In this document: piece by piece, positions 1-6,276 of the stretch
Numbering within the stretch: the stretch's first letter is position 1
Layout: the number at the start of each line of letters is the position of its first letter
NCBI GenBank assembly: GCA_937901395.1
Contig: CALCDB010000094.1
Coordinates: 1 to 7,210, forward strand
Source of the DNA: an uncultured Verrucomicrobiota bacterium
GTDB lineage: Bacteria > Verrucomicrobiota > Kiritimatiellia > RFP12 > UBA1067
Length of the DNA: 7,210 nucleotides
Direction of reading: 5' to 3'
Program-made: the position numbers and the translations under genes
Notes under the pieces: model-generated
What the model was told of the DNA's origin: nothing
The model's database searches: none
Seen by the model: only the letters and a program-made list of their open reading frames with translations

Positions 1-166
1 CGACCTCGGCCCGCTTCGCGTCCGCCGCCTTCGCCGCCTCCGACGCCGCCTTCGCTTCGGCGGACTTCGCCGTTTCCGCTTCCGCCGCCAACGCTTCCGC
101 CTTGTCGGCAACCGCCATCGCCTCGTATCCTCTGCGCTTGAGCGCCGCTATGGTCTTTTCGAACAT
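1..166 (-). CDS. N-terminal part of an LUD-like protein with an Ala/Lys/Glu-rich segment (partial)
   Basis: This open frame runs off the left edge, so only about 55 residues are visible. The first 22 or so, starting MFEKTIAALKRRGYEAMAV and followed by a DKAEAL motif, resemble the start of LUD-domain (LutC/YkgG-type) proteins. Those often begin with a helix, then 'G-[FY]-E-x-x-x-V', then 'xKEEAL'. The family link is inference from a short stretch. After it comes a stretch of Ala, Glu, Lys and Ser with almost no other residues, likely helical or coiled coil. An alternative reading is a TolA-like or other Ala-rich coiled-coil protein. Three in-frame ATGs lie close together at 175, 172 and 166. 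The purine run AGAAAGGA (183-176) touches the first ATG but sits 9 nt from the third, so 166 is the better start. The gene follows the phosphatase fusion stop by 17 nt (8 nt if ATG 175 is used). Confidence 0.5.
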   Translation of the reverse strand, partial: MFEKTIAALKRRGYEAMAVADKAEALAAEAETAKSAEAKAASEAAKAADAKRAEV

Positions 167-183
167 ATCCATCATTCCTTTCT

Positions 184-1482
184 CTATCGCTTGCTCTCGG
201 CCGCGAGATAGTTGAAATCATCCTCGACTTGTCGATTCGATTCGAATTGAATCGCCTGCCAACCCGCCTCACGCGCCGCCTGACAATTCGTCGCCACGTC
301 ATCGATGAAGCAAAGCTCGTTCCCCGGTAGTCCCATCGCCGCTTCCATTCGCGCATAGATTCGCGGCTGGGGCTTGAACATCCGCTCCTCGCCCGATATC
401 ACCACCGCATCCACGAGCGCGATGAAATCGTGATACGCCGCGCGGAACTTCGGAGCGAATTGCGGCGGCATGTTCGTCAATATGCCGAGCCGATACCCGC
501 GCTCCTTCAACTCGCGCATGAATCGCAACGTCTGCTCGTTGCGCGCTTCGGAAAGATAACTCGCGAAATCTTCCTCGATGATCTTGGCGCGAATCGCCGG
601 CGATGGATCGATTCCCGCATCCGCCCAGATGTTATCGTACATCTCCTCGGCGGTAATGAAGCCGCCATCCATCAGCTTGCGATACCGCGCAAAGCCATCC
701 GCCAAGTATTCCCAGCTTATGCCGGTATCCTCCACGCTCTTGCGCACGCGCTCCGGCATCGTCGTCTTGGTGAAGACGCCACCGAAATCGAATATCACCG
801 CCGATAGTTTCGGACGATGCACCCCGCATATTCCCGTGGAGAGATTCGAGCGCACCAATGCGTACTTGCGACTCCCGTCGGGATAGATGATAATCGCGCC
901 GCCATCCAAAAAGCGCACCCAATTATCGCAGGTGAATTCTTCCACCGCCTTGTAGGCGTAGAGGAAAGCGGCGATGTACAAATCGTGCGTGGCCACGATG
1001 AACAGACGAGTCCTGGCGTGCGCCAATAGCCACTTCTCATACGCATCGCTGGCCGCGTAAAGCTCCTTGAAGCCGCGCTGACGAGCAGTCCGAAAATACT
1101 CGAAGCACGCGGGAAAGAAATTCTTCGGCTTGAATACATCCAACACTTCCGCCGGATCATCGTAGTAAAACGAGCCATTCCCCAATAGATCGTCCACGGG
1201 AATCTCCGCCCCCTCAAGCCCCATGCCTTCCGCGATGGCCTTCGCCGTTATGCGAGTGCGCATAAGCGGACTCGCGTAAAAAGATACGTCCTCCTTGAAT
1301 TCCCTTAACCGCCTGCCAAGTTCCTTCGCCGTCCTTACCCCTTCGTAAGTGAGCTTCAGCTGGTCGCCGAACGATGGATCATCGGGGTCCATCTTCGGAC
1401 GCTCCGCATGGCGAAGCTGAAGTATTACTCGCGCGCCATTGTGCAGCTCCGCCTTGATGTCGTCTATCGTTAGCTCAACCAT
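184..1482 (-). CDS. Histidine phosphatase-HAD hydrolase fusion protein
   Basis: This 432-residue soluble protein carries two unrelated phosphatase folds in one frame. Residues about 15-215 are a histidine phosphatase (phosphoglycerate mutase superfamily): the phospho-accepting RH pair is R24-H25 in LRHAERP, the second Arg is R75 in SPLMRTR, and the late His is H166 in ATHD. Residues about 226-430 are a HAD hydrolase of the IA type: nucleophile D232 in VIFDFGGVF, T336 in ILTN, K370 in MFKPQP and the acidic pair D394-D395 in CFIDD. The second Asp of HAD motif I is Gly (G234), as in YihX-like and ACAD10-like branches. The linker is only about ten residues. No signal peptide or membrane segment is visible. 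Substrates cannot be read from the sequence; small phosphorylated metabolites are likely. The start lies 10 nt after the transporter stop and has no clear Shine-Dalgarno, only GCGAAG just before ATG. Domain calls are firm; the role is unknown. Confidence 0.9.
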   Translation of the reverse strand: MVELTIDDIKAELHNGARVILQLRHAERPKMDPDDPSFGDQLKLTYEGVRTAKELGRRLREFKEDVSFYASPLMRTRITAKAIAEGMGLEGAEIPVDDLLGNGSFYYDDPAEVLDVFKPKNFFPACFEYFRTARQRGFKELYAASDAYEKWLLAHARTRLFIVATHDLYIAAFLYAYKAVEEFTCDNWVRFLDGGAIIIYPDGSRKYALVRSNLSTGICGVHRPKLSAVIFDFGGVFTKTTMPERVRKSVEDTGISWEYLADGFARYRKLMDGGFITAEEMYDNIWADAGIDPSPAIRAKIIEEDFASYLSEARNEQTLRFMRELKERGYRLGILTNMPPQFAPKFRAAYHDFIALVDAVVISGEERMFKPQPRIYARMEAAMGLPGNELCFIDDVATNCQAAREAGWQAIQFESNRQVEDDFNYLAAESKR

Positions 1483-1492
1483 CTTCGCAGAA

Positions 1493-2599
1493 TCACACTA
1501 CCGGATGAAGATATTGCGACTTCAGCGCTCGCCAAAGCACTACGCAAAACGCCGATAGCGGTATCGCCAATAGCAGGCCCATCATCGGCCCTAATATCGA
1601 CGACCAAAACACGAACGCGAACAATACGCCCGCATACCCAAGCCCCGTCTTGTTGCCCTGAATCTTCGGCGTGATTAGGTAGCCATCCAAAAACTGTCCC
1701 GTAAGCCATACCAACAACACCATGGTCAACAGGCATGATGAACCGCCGTGATGGAAATACGCTAACGGCAACGCGATTGGCAAGCAGACCAAGGAGCCAA
1801 AGAACGGCACCAAGTTCAGCACGCCCAACATGAAGCCGATTACAAAACCGTATGGCAGGCCAACGAGCCAAAAGCCCGTACCATACATCACGCCCTCGAT
1901 TAGACAAATCACCATCTGGCGTTGGAAGAAACTTACCAAGATATCCACGAACGCATCTATCTGCTCCGCGAGAAACTTTCGGGTGGAATCCTTTAGTATC
2001 GGCATCGTCTTCACCAACTCGCTGCCCTTGCGTTCCTTCGAGGTTAGGAAGAACACGAAGAAGCAAAGCGTGATTATGATCGAAACCAGAATCGTGAATA
2101 TGCTCGTCACCGCGCCAGAACTGGCCGCGATCGCCCGCGTGCCGAATTGGTTATACAGGGCAACGAAGTCGCCATCGTTCAAACCAAAATGCTGCAACAG
2201 CGCATTGAACTTCGGGAATGTGGTTTGGAACCAAACCACGGCTTGCTGAGCCAACTGTGGGCTTTGCTGTATCAGCTTGAACAGTTGATCCAATACCACC
2301 GAACCTGCGTACCAACACAATACCCCAATCGGCAACATCACCGTCGCCAACATCGCCAACAACGCTATGGTCGGGTTCTTCGCTACGCGCTTCCACCAAG
2401 CGTAGTATGGACGGAAAAAGAGCGCGAGGAAAAAGCCCAGTATTGCAGGCACTACGGCTGGCGCCGTAATCGCGAACAGCTTCATCGCCATTACCGCTAT
2501 GAAGCCAACGAAGACCAACACGACCACGAAGGACAGCAAGGTAATGCCCGCTGCAATCGTCTTCTTTTGTCCATCAGAAAAATCTATCATATTGCGCAT
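1493..2599 (-). CDS. AI-2E family transporter (PerM/YdiK-like membrane protein)
   Basis: This 368-residue polytopic membrane protein belongs to the AI-2E (TqsA/PerM/YdiK) family. Members are linked to export of autoinducer-2 or other solutes, or to Na+/H+ exchange; the substrate here cannot be inferred. Hydrophobic segments lie near residues 15-38, 42-62, 78-103, 163-186, 228-247, 250-282, 287-303 and 322-357. A soluble stretch at 104-160 separates the early segments, as is usual in the family. Family hallmarks are GLPYGF at 247-252, LNLVPFFGSL at 261-270 with conserved Asn and Pro, and DGYLITPKIQG at 305-315. Length is normal. The ATG at 2599 overlaps a perfect extended -10, and an in-frame ATG at 2590 (M4) lies just where transcription from it would begin. 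If that promoter is used, M4 is the true start. Neither start has a Shine-Dalgarno. The gene follows ftsI by 11 nt in the slot where murE often stands. Confidence 0.92.
   Translation of the reverse strand: MRNMIDFSDGQKKTIAAGITLLSFVVVLVFVGFIAVMAMKLFAITAPAVVPAILGFFLALFFRPYYAWWKRVAKNPTIALLAMLATVMLPIGVLCWYAGSVVLDQLFKLIQQSPQLAQQAVVWFQTTFPKFNALLQHFGLNDGDFVALYNQFGTRAIAASSGAVTSIFTILVSIIITLCFFVFFLTSKERKGSELVKTMPILKDSTRKFLAEQIDAFVDILVSFFQRQMVICLIEGVMYGTGFWLVGLPYGFVIGFMLGVLNLVPFFGSLVCLPIALPLAYFHHGGSSCLLTMVLLVWLTGQFLDGYLITPKIQGNKTGLGYAGVLFAFVFWSSILGPMMGLLLAIPLSAFCVVLWRALKSQYLHPVV
1499..1518. repeat. 20-bp direct repeat, copy 1 (transporter 3' end)
   Basis: The plus strand reads TACCGGATGAAGATATTGCG, identical over all 20 bases to 7153-7172. 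Here it covers the last codons of the transporter gene, in a different reading frame from the hisC copy. Confidence 0.85.
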
Positions 2600-2606
2600 T
2601 ATACCA
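2598..2606 (-). promoter_or_regulatory. Extended -10 promoter element before the transporter gene
   Basis: The minus strand reads TGGTATAAT, a perfect TGn-TATAAT extended -10, in the gap between the ftsI stop and the transporter. The hexamer at the usual -35 distance (2621-2626, TTCCCC) matches poorly, so the extended -10 would have to carry recognition. The predicted transcription start, about 7 nt past the hexamer, falls at 2591-2590. That is on the ATG of transporter codon 4, so the mRNA would be leaderless. The match is seen directly; activity is inference. Confidence 0.5.
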
Positions 2607-2610
2607 TAAT

Positions 2611-4461
2611 TTAAATATTGGGGGAAGCGCTCTCGGCTCGCTCGTCCATGATCTTATCCAACACATCGTTCGTTTCCGACTCCAAAAGCTCCTCGGGTTG
2701 ATCGGGCACGATCGAAAGATACCGCAACGCCGCCGTGGCGATGCGCTTGAAGATTGGCGCCGCCGAATTGCCGCCTTGGTGGAATGTCGCCTTCTTGTCG
2801 AAGTCCAGCGTAACCAACACCACGATTTCCGGATGCGAGGCCGGAACGATTCCGCAAAACGATGCGCGATACAGATTCGGCACGTACCCGCGATAACCAG
2901 GCATTTGCTTCTGCGCGGTGCCCGTCTTGCCGGCAATCGAATATCCGCAAATCGCCGCTCGCTTCGCCGTTCCCTCGCGCGTCACCCCCTTCATTATCTC
3001 CAGCATCGTCTTCGCCGTCTCTGGCTTTATGGGCCTACCCAACTCCTTCAACTCGTGATCATACAACAATACTCCACTCGAATCCACTACCTTATCCACT
3101 ATATAAGGACGCATCCTCACGCCGCCATTCGCGATGGCTTGATATGCGCTCGCCAACTGTATGCCCGTAACCGATACGAATTGTCCGATCGGCGCACGCG
3201 AACACGACGCGATATCCCATGCCTGCACATTGGGATTCGGCAATATCCCATACTCCTCGCCCGGCAAGTCGATTCCCGTCTTTTCGCCAAACCCGAACCG
3301 CCGCATATACTCATATAGCCGCTTGGAACCGAAGTCGTAGCCAAGCTTGCCGATTACGATGTTGGACGAATGTATAATCGCATCGCGAATCGTCATCGTC
3401 GGATTCCACACATGGCTGCCATCGCCAGGCAGGCGATAATAGCGAGGATCGTCGCGCTTAGTGTTGTATAGTGTGTTCGGCTTCACGAAGCCCGCGTCGA
3501 TTGCCGAAGCCGCCGTAATTACTTTCATCACCGAACCCGGCTCGTAATTGAGCGCTATCGCCCTGTTTCTCGTGATGTGCGTATTGTACTTCTTGTCATA
3601 CGCGAACACCTTGCCATATTCCGTCGGCTCGTAATCCGGCAATGTGGCCATTGATATTATGGCGCCTGTCTTCGCGTTCATCACGATGCACCAGCCAGAT
3701 GCCGCCCCATATTCAATCAACCCCCATTTCAACGCCGCTTCCGCCTCGAACTGCACGCTCGGATCGATTGTAAGATACACATCCGCCCCGGGTATCGGCC
3801 TTATCGACACTTCCCTGCGATCATACAACTCGTTTCCCCTCGCATCCTTTACCCCGCGAACCGTACCGGGCGTGCCGGAAAGAAATCGATTATACTGCGC
3901 TTCAATGCCCGCTGAACCACTGCCATCATTGCGCACTCCCCCGATGATATGCGCCATGCTGCGCCCGTTGATGTATTGGCGAACTTGCTTATCCTTGATC
4001 GCCACGCCGCTCACCAATGAACGATTCGCCAACACATCATGAACGCGCGCATCCGCCGACTTCGCCAAGAACTGATTGCGATACGACTTTCCCGATCTCG
4101 CTTCCGCCATCGCCAGCACCTTGCCATAGTCGATCTTGAGCATATCCGCGATCGTCTTCACTATCGCTTCCTTCTTGCGCCGCTTCTTCTGTCCCTTCGG
4201 TATCACCGGCGAATTCGTCAACGCTACCGGATCAAGACTGTATTCCCAATAAGGAACGGAATTTGCGATCGGACTGCTCTCGCCGTATGACGAATATATC
4301 GCCCCGCGTTGCGCGTTTAACTGTTCGGTGAAATGATAGTTCGGCGCATCGACCGTTGGGTTGATATGCGCATTGACAAGCTTATAGCCGATGTAGCCAG
4401 CTCCTATCGCCAATACGATTACTGGCAACCAGAAGCGACAGCTCTCACCGCGCATTTCCAT
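2611..4461 (-). CDS. ftsI: Septal peptidoglycan transpeptidase FtsI (class B penicillin-binding protein 3)
   Basis: This class B PBP cross-links septal peptidoglycan, working with FtsW and the FtsQLB complex in the inner membrane. It has a short cytoplasmic start, one membrane anchor at about 11-28, an N-terminal pedestal domain (about 40-225) and a transpeptidase domain (about 255-580). Pedestal signatures include QRGAIYSSYG (51-60, the class B 'RGxI' box), HIIGG (171-175) and GIEAQYN (185-191). The active site is complete: S310-x-x-K313 in EPGSVMK, S365-S366-N367 in SSN, and K512-T513-G514 in the KTGT box. No PASTA repeats follow. At 616 residues the length is normal. A very basic run, GQKKRRKKEA at 90-99, sits on the periplasmic side and is unusual. 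The gene starts 7 nt after the ftsL-like stop with a weak AAGG, and position in the mraZ-rsmH-ftsL cluster supports FtsI over other class B PBPs. Confidence 0.95.
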   Translation of the reverse strand: MEMRGESCRFWLPVIVLAIGAGYIGYKLVNAHINPTVDAPNYHFTEQLNAQRGAIYSSYGESSPIANSVPYWEYSLDPVALTNSPVIPKGQKKRRKKEAIVKTIADMLKIDYGKVLAMAEARSGKSYRNQFLAKSADARVHDVLANRSLVSGVAIKDKQVRQYINGRSMAHIIGGVRNDGSGSAGIEAQYNRFLSGTPGTVRGVKDARGNELYDRREVSIRPIPGADVYLTIDPSVQFEAEAALKWGLIEYGAASGWCIVMNAKTGAIISMATLPDYEPTEYGKVFAYDKKYNTHITRNRAIALNYEPGSVMKVITAASAIDAGFVKPNTLYNTKRDDPRYYRLPGDGSHVWNPTMTIRDAIIHSSNIVIGKLGYDFGSKRLYEYMRRFGFGEKTGIDLPGEEYGILPNPNVQAWDIASCSRAPIGQFVSVTGIQLASAYQAIANGGVRMRPYIVDKVVDSSGVLLYDHELKELGRPIKPETAKTMLEIMKGVTREGTAKRAAICGYSIAGKTGTAQKQMPGYRGYVPNLYRASFCGIVPASHPEIVVLVTLDFDKKATFHQGGNSAAPIFKRIATAALRYLSIVPDQPEELLESETNDVLDKIMDERAESASPNI

Positions 4462-4468
4462 TCGCGCC

Positions 4469-4879
4469 TTATCTCACTTTGTTACGCGTGTAACGTGCGG
4501 ACTGCGCTCCGCCGAATTGATTCTGCTTCGCGATGTGTAATCCCAATTGTCCAGGGTATGGCCGCCCATCCTTGCGCATGCGAATGTTCTGATCTGCACG
4601 CGGTGGCTTCATGGAAAGACCATGACGATACAACGCATCGTCCAACTTGTCGTAGGTCTTCATGCTGTTCCAATGCGTTTGCTCGCGTTGACAATCCTCG
4701 CTCAACTTCACCAATTCCCGCTCCATGTCGCCTTTCGCCTTCACTAACCGATTGCAACTCGAAGCCGAAAGATGATTCATTATCACCATCACGAGAAAGC
4801 AAATGATGATTGATCCAAGACTCAGCGAGTTCGCAGCGACAATCGTCATCTTCTTCGGTATCTTTCGATTCTTTCTCAT
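4469..4879 (-). CDS. ftsL: Cell division protein FtsL-like (bitopic membrane protein)
   Basis: This 136-residue protein has the FtsL plan: a basic cytoplasmic start (RKNRKIPKK), one membrane helix at about 13-35 and a predicted coiled coil at about 42-75. A stretch at 70-101 then aligns by eye with the FtsL end motif. Its W...MK..DKLDDALYRHGLSMKPP order matches the usual 'W..lksperle..A...LGM.pP...q'. FtsL joins FtsB and FtsQ in the septal complex that activates FtsWI. The usual family length is about 90-120 residues; here a basic Gln/Gly/Arg-rich tail continues from about 102 to 136. Sequence similarity in the family is low, so the call rests on topology, the end motif and the slot between rsmH and ftsI. 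The start at 4879 lies 5 nt after the rsmH stop, and AAGGAG, formed by the last rsmH codons, sits 8 nt upstream. Confidence 0.82.
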   Translation of the reverse strand: MRKNRKIPKKMTIVAANSLSLGSIIICFLVMVIMNHLSASSCNRLVKAKGDMERELVKLSEDCQREQTHWNSMKTYDKLDDALYRHGLSMKPPRADQNIRMRKDGRPYPGQLGLHIAKQNQFGGAQSARYTRNKVR

Positions 4880-4884
4880 CTCTC

Positions 4885-5778
4885 CTACTCCTTCTCAATT
4901 ACCCGCAGTTTTGCACTGCGCGCCCTTGGATTGATTTTAAGTTCGTCTTCACTCGCGGTTATCACCCCGTGCGTAACCGCCCTTACTTTCGGCAAGTCAC
5001 CTTCCCAACGCTCTCCGCCTGATTGCAACGAACGCCTCTTGCCAATATGCCTCGCAAAAAACTGCTTCACCTCGCGGTCGGTGACGCTCTCAAAGGTAAT
5101 GATCGCGAATCTACCGCCCGCCTTTAAAATTTGCAACCCGCCCTCAAGCGCCGCCCTAAGCCCCGCCATCTCCCCGTTTACTTCCATGCGAAGCGCTTGA
5201 AAGACTCTCGTCGCCGGATGATGCCCGCCATGACGGCCAACGATTCCCTCGATGAAATCCGCAAGCTCTTTCGTGGTCGCGAATCGCGTTCCACGCTCTT
5301 CCCTCGCGCGAACAATCGCCTTCGCTATCTGCCTCGCCTTTGGCTCCTCGCCCCAATTGCGGAATATCTCTTCCAGCTTCTCCACGCTCGAACCATTCAC
5401 TATGTCCGCAGCCGTTACGCCGCCCGCCCTATCCATCCGCATATCAAGGGGTCCCTCGCGCAAAAAACTGAAGCCACGTCCGGCTTCATCCAATTGAGGG
5501 CTCGACACACCAAGGTCCAATAATATCCCGTCGACTTCTTCCCAGCCGTTTTCATTTGCAATTCTCCTTATCTCTGCATGATTACCTTTTACTACTTTCA
5601 CGCCTCTCGCAGAGGCTATCGCTTCATCGTCGCGGTCTATCCCCAAAACATCTCCGCCTTTCGACAAAATCGCCTTCGTATGCCCTCCACGCCCAAACGT
5701 CCCATCCACATACTTTCCACCCGCCCTTACTGCGAGAAACTCAATCGTCTCTTTCAATAATACAGGTATATGTTCCAT
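4885..5778 (-). CDS. rsmH: 16S rRNA (cytosine-1402-N4)-methyltransferase RsmH
   Basis: RsmH (MraW) transfers a methyl group from S-adenosylmethionine to N4 of C1402 in 16S rRNA, in the decoding centre. The 297 residues match the family length and carry its marks in order: HIPVLL at 3-8, the SAM-binding loop DGTFGRGGHT at 25-34, GIDRD at 46-50, LLDLGVSSPQLD at 86-97, PLDMRMD at 110-116, HPATRVFQALRMEVNGE at 187-203 and the closing PRARSAKLRVIEK at 284-296. The box that usually reads 'SFHSLEDR' is TFESVTDR here (228-235), a departure at positions normally well kept. The gene starts one base after the mraZ stop (TGA-C-ATG), so translation is probably coupled. The only upstream purine run is GGGGA inside the end of mraZ. 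Its last codons supply the Shine-Dalgarno for the next gene. Confidence 0.96.
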   Translation of the reverse strand: MEHIPVLLKETIEFLAVRAGGKYVDGTFGRGGHTKAILSKGGDVLGIDRDDEAIASARGVKVVKGNHAEIRRIANENGWEEVDGILLDLGVSSPQLDEAGRGFSFLREGPLDMRMDRAGGVTAADIVNGSSVEKLEEIFRNWGEEPKARQIAKAIVRAREERGTRFATTKELADFIEGIVGRHGGHHPATRVFQALRMEVNGEMAGLRAALEGGLQILKAGGRFAIITFESVTDREVKQFFARHIGKRRSLQSGGERWEGDLPKVRAVTHGVITASEDELKINPRARSAKLRVIEKE

Positions 5779-5779
5779 G

Positions 5780-6265
5780 TCACATCCCCGCCGCCGTTAA
5801 TGCGGCATCCAACTCCTTCGTGTCAATTTCGTTCTCGGGCGGCAATGCCTCCGGACTCCACAACTTTATCATTCGGAATGAACCCAACATCGCGACCGTC
5901 GTCGTCAAGTTCGCAAACTGAAGGAGCCTGTCGCTGATGCGGATTCTTCCCTGGACGTCAAGGTCAAGTTGCTCGCTGACCGAACCGATGACTTGATACA
6001 CGCGGTTCAGCGCCGGATCAAAGAGCGCCTTCTCGCGTATCTTTTGAAGCAGCACATCCATCTCCGCTTTCGGCATGAGATTTAAGCACTTCTCCTTGCG
6101 ATCTGGCATCACATACACATACTCTGGATTCCCCATCGCCTTGCGCCACACGCTTGGTATGGTCAACCGGCGCTTGGGATCCAACGCATGATCACAGCGT
6201 CCAACCAATACGCTGGAATCCGCTGCTATCGACTCTGCGACACTCTGTACAACCTTCTTTGACAT
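5780..6265 (-). CDS. mraZ: Transcriptional regulator MraZ
   Basis: MraZ is the DNA-binding protein that opens most dcw clusters and, where studied, represses its own operon by binding TGGGN repeats near the promoter. The 161-residue protein has the expected two SpoVT-AbrB-type half-domains. The first is around DHALDPKRRLTIPSVWR (25-41) and the second around LDVQGRIRISDRL (102-114), each with the basic loop of the 'DxxGR...P' signature. In the first copy the usual Gly is Arg (KRR for KGR). The protein has about 20 extra residues before the first half-domain compared with typical MraZ proteins, and a short acidic tail. The start at 6265 is the first ATG after the promoter and no other Met precedes residue 44. 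No Shine-Dalgarno is present, and the -10 hexamer ends only 11 nt upstream. Confidence 0.95.
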   Translation of the reverse strand: MSKKVVQSVAESIAADSSVLVGRCDHALDPKRRLTIPSVWRKAMGNPEYVYVMPDRKEKCLNLMPKAEMDVLLQKIREKALFDPALNRVYQVIGSVSEQLDLDVQGRIRISDRLLQFANLTTTVAMLGSFRMIKLWSPEALPPENEIDTKELDAALTAAGM

Positions 6266-6276
6266 TTGTTGACACT

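Noticed and set aside
1470..2066. A 198-residue minus-strand frame overlapping the transporter gene
   Set aside because: It is out of frame with the clear AI-2E hallmarks and has no domain features of its own.
2698..3318. A 206-residue plus-strand open frame opposite ftsI
   Set aside because: Arg/His/Leu-rich composition typical of a shadow frame, lying wholly over the well-supported ftsI transpeptidase.
4481..4494. Inverted repeat GTTAC-GCGT-GTAAC at the end of the ftsL-like gene
   Set aside because: Arms of only 5 bp with no T-run, so neither a terminator nor a convincing operator; it encodes the last residues of the protein.
4333..4806. A 157-residue plus-strand frame across the ftsL-ftsI junction
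   Set aside because: Its Cys/Arg/Ser-rich translation fits antisense of real genes, and it crosses two genes supported by topology and motifs.
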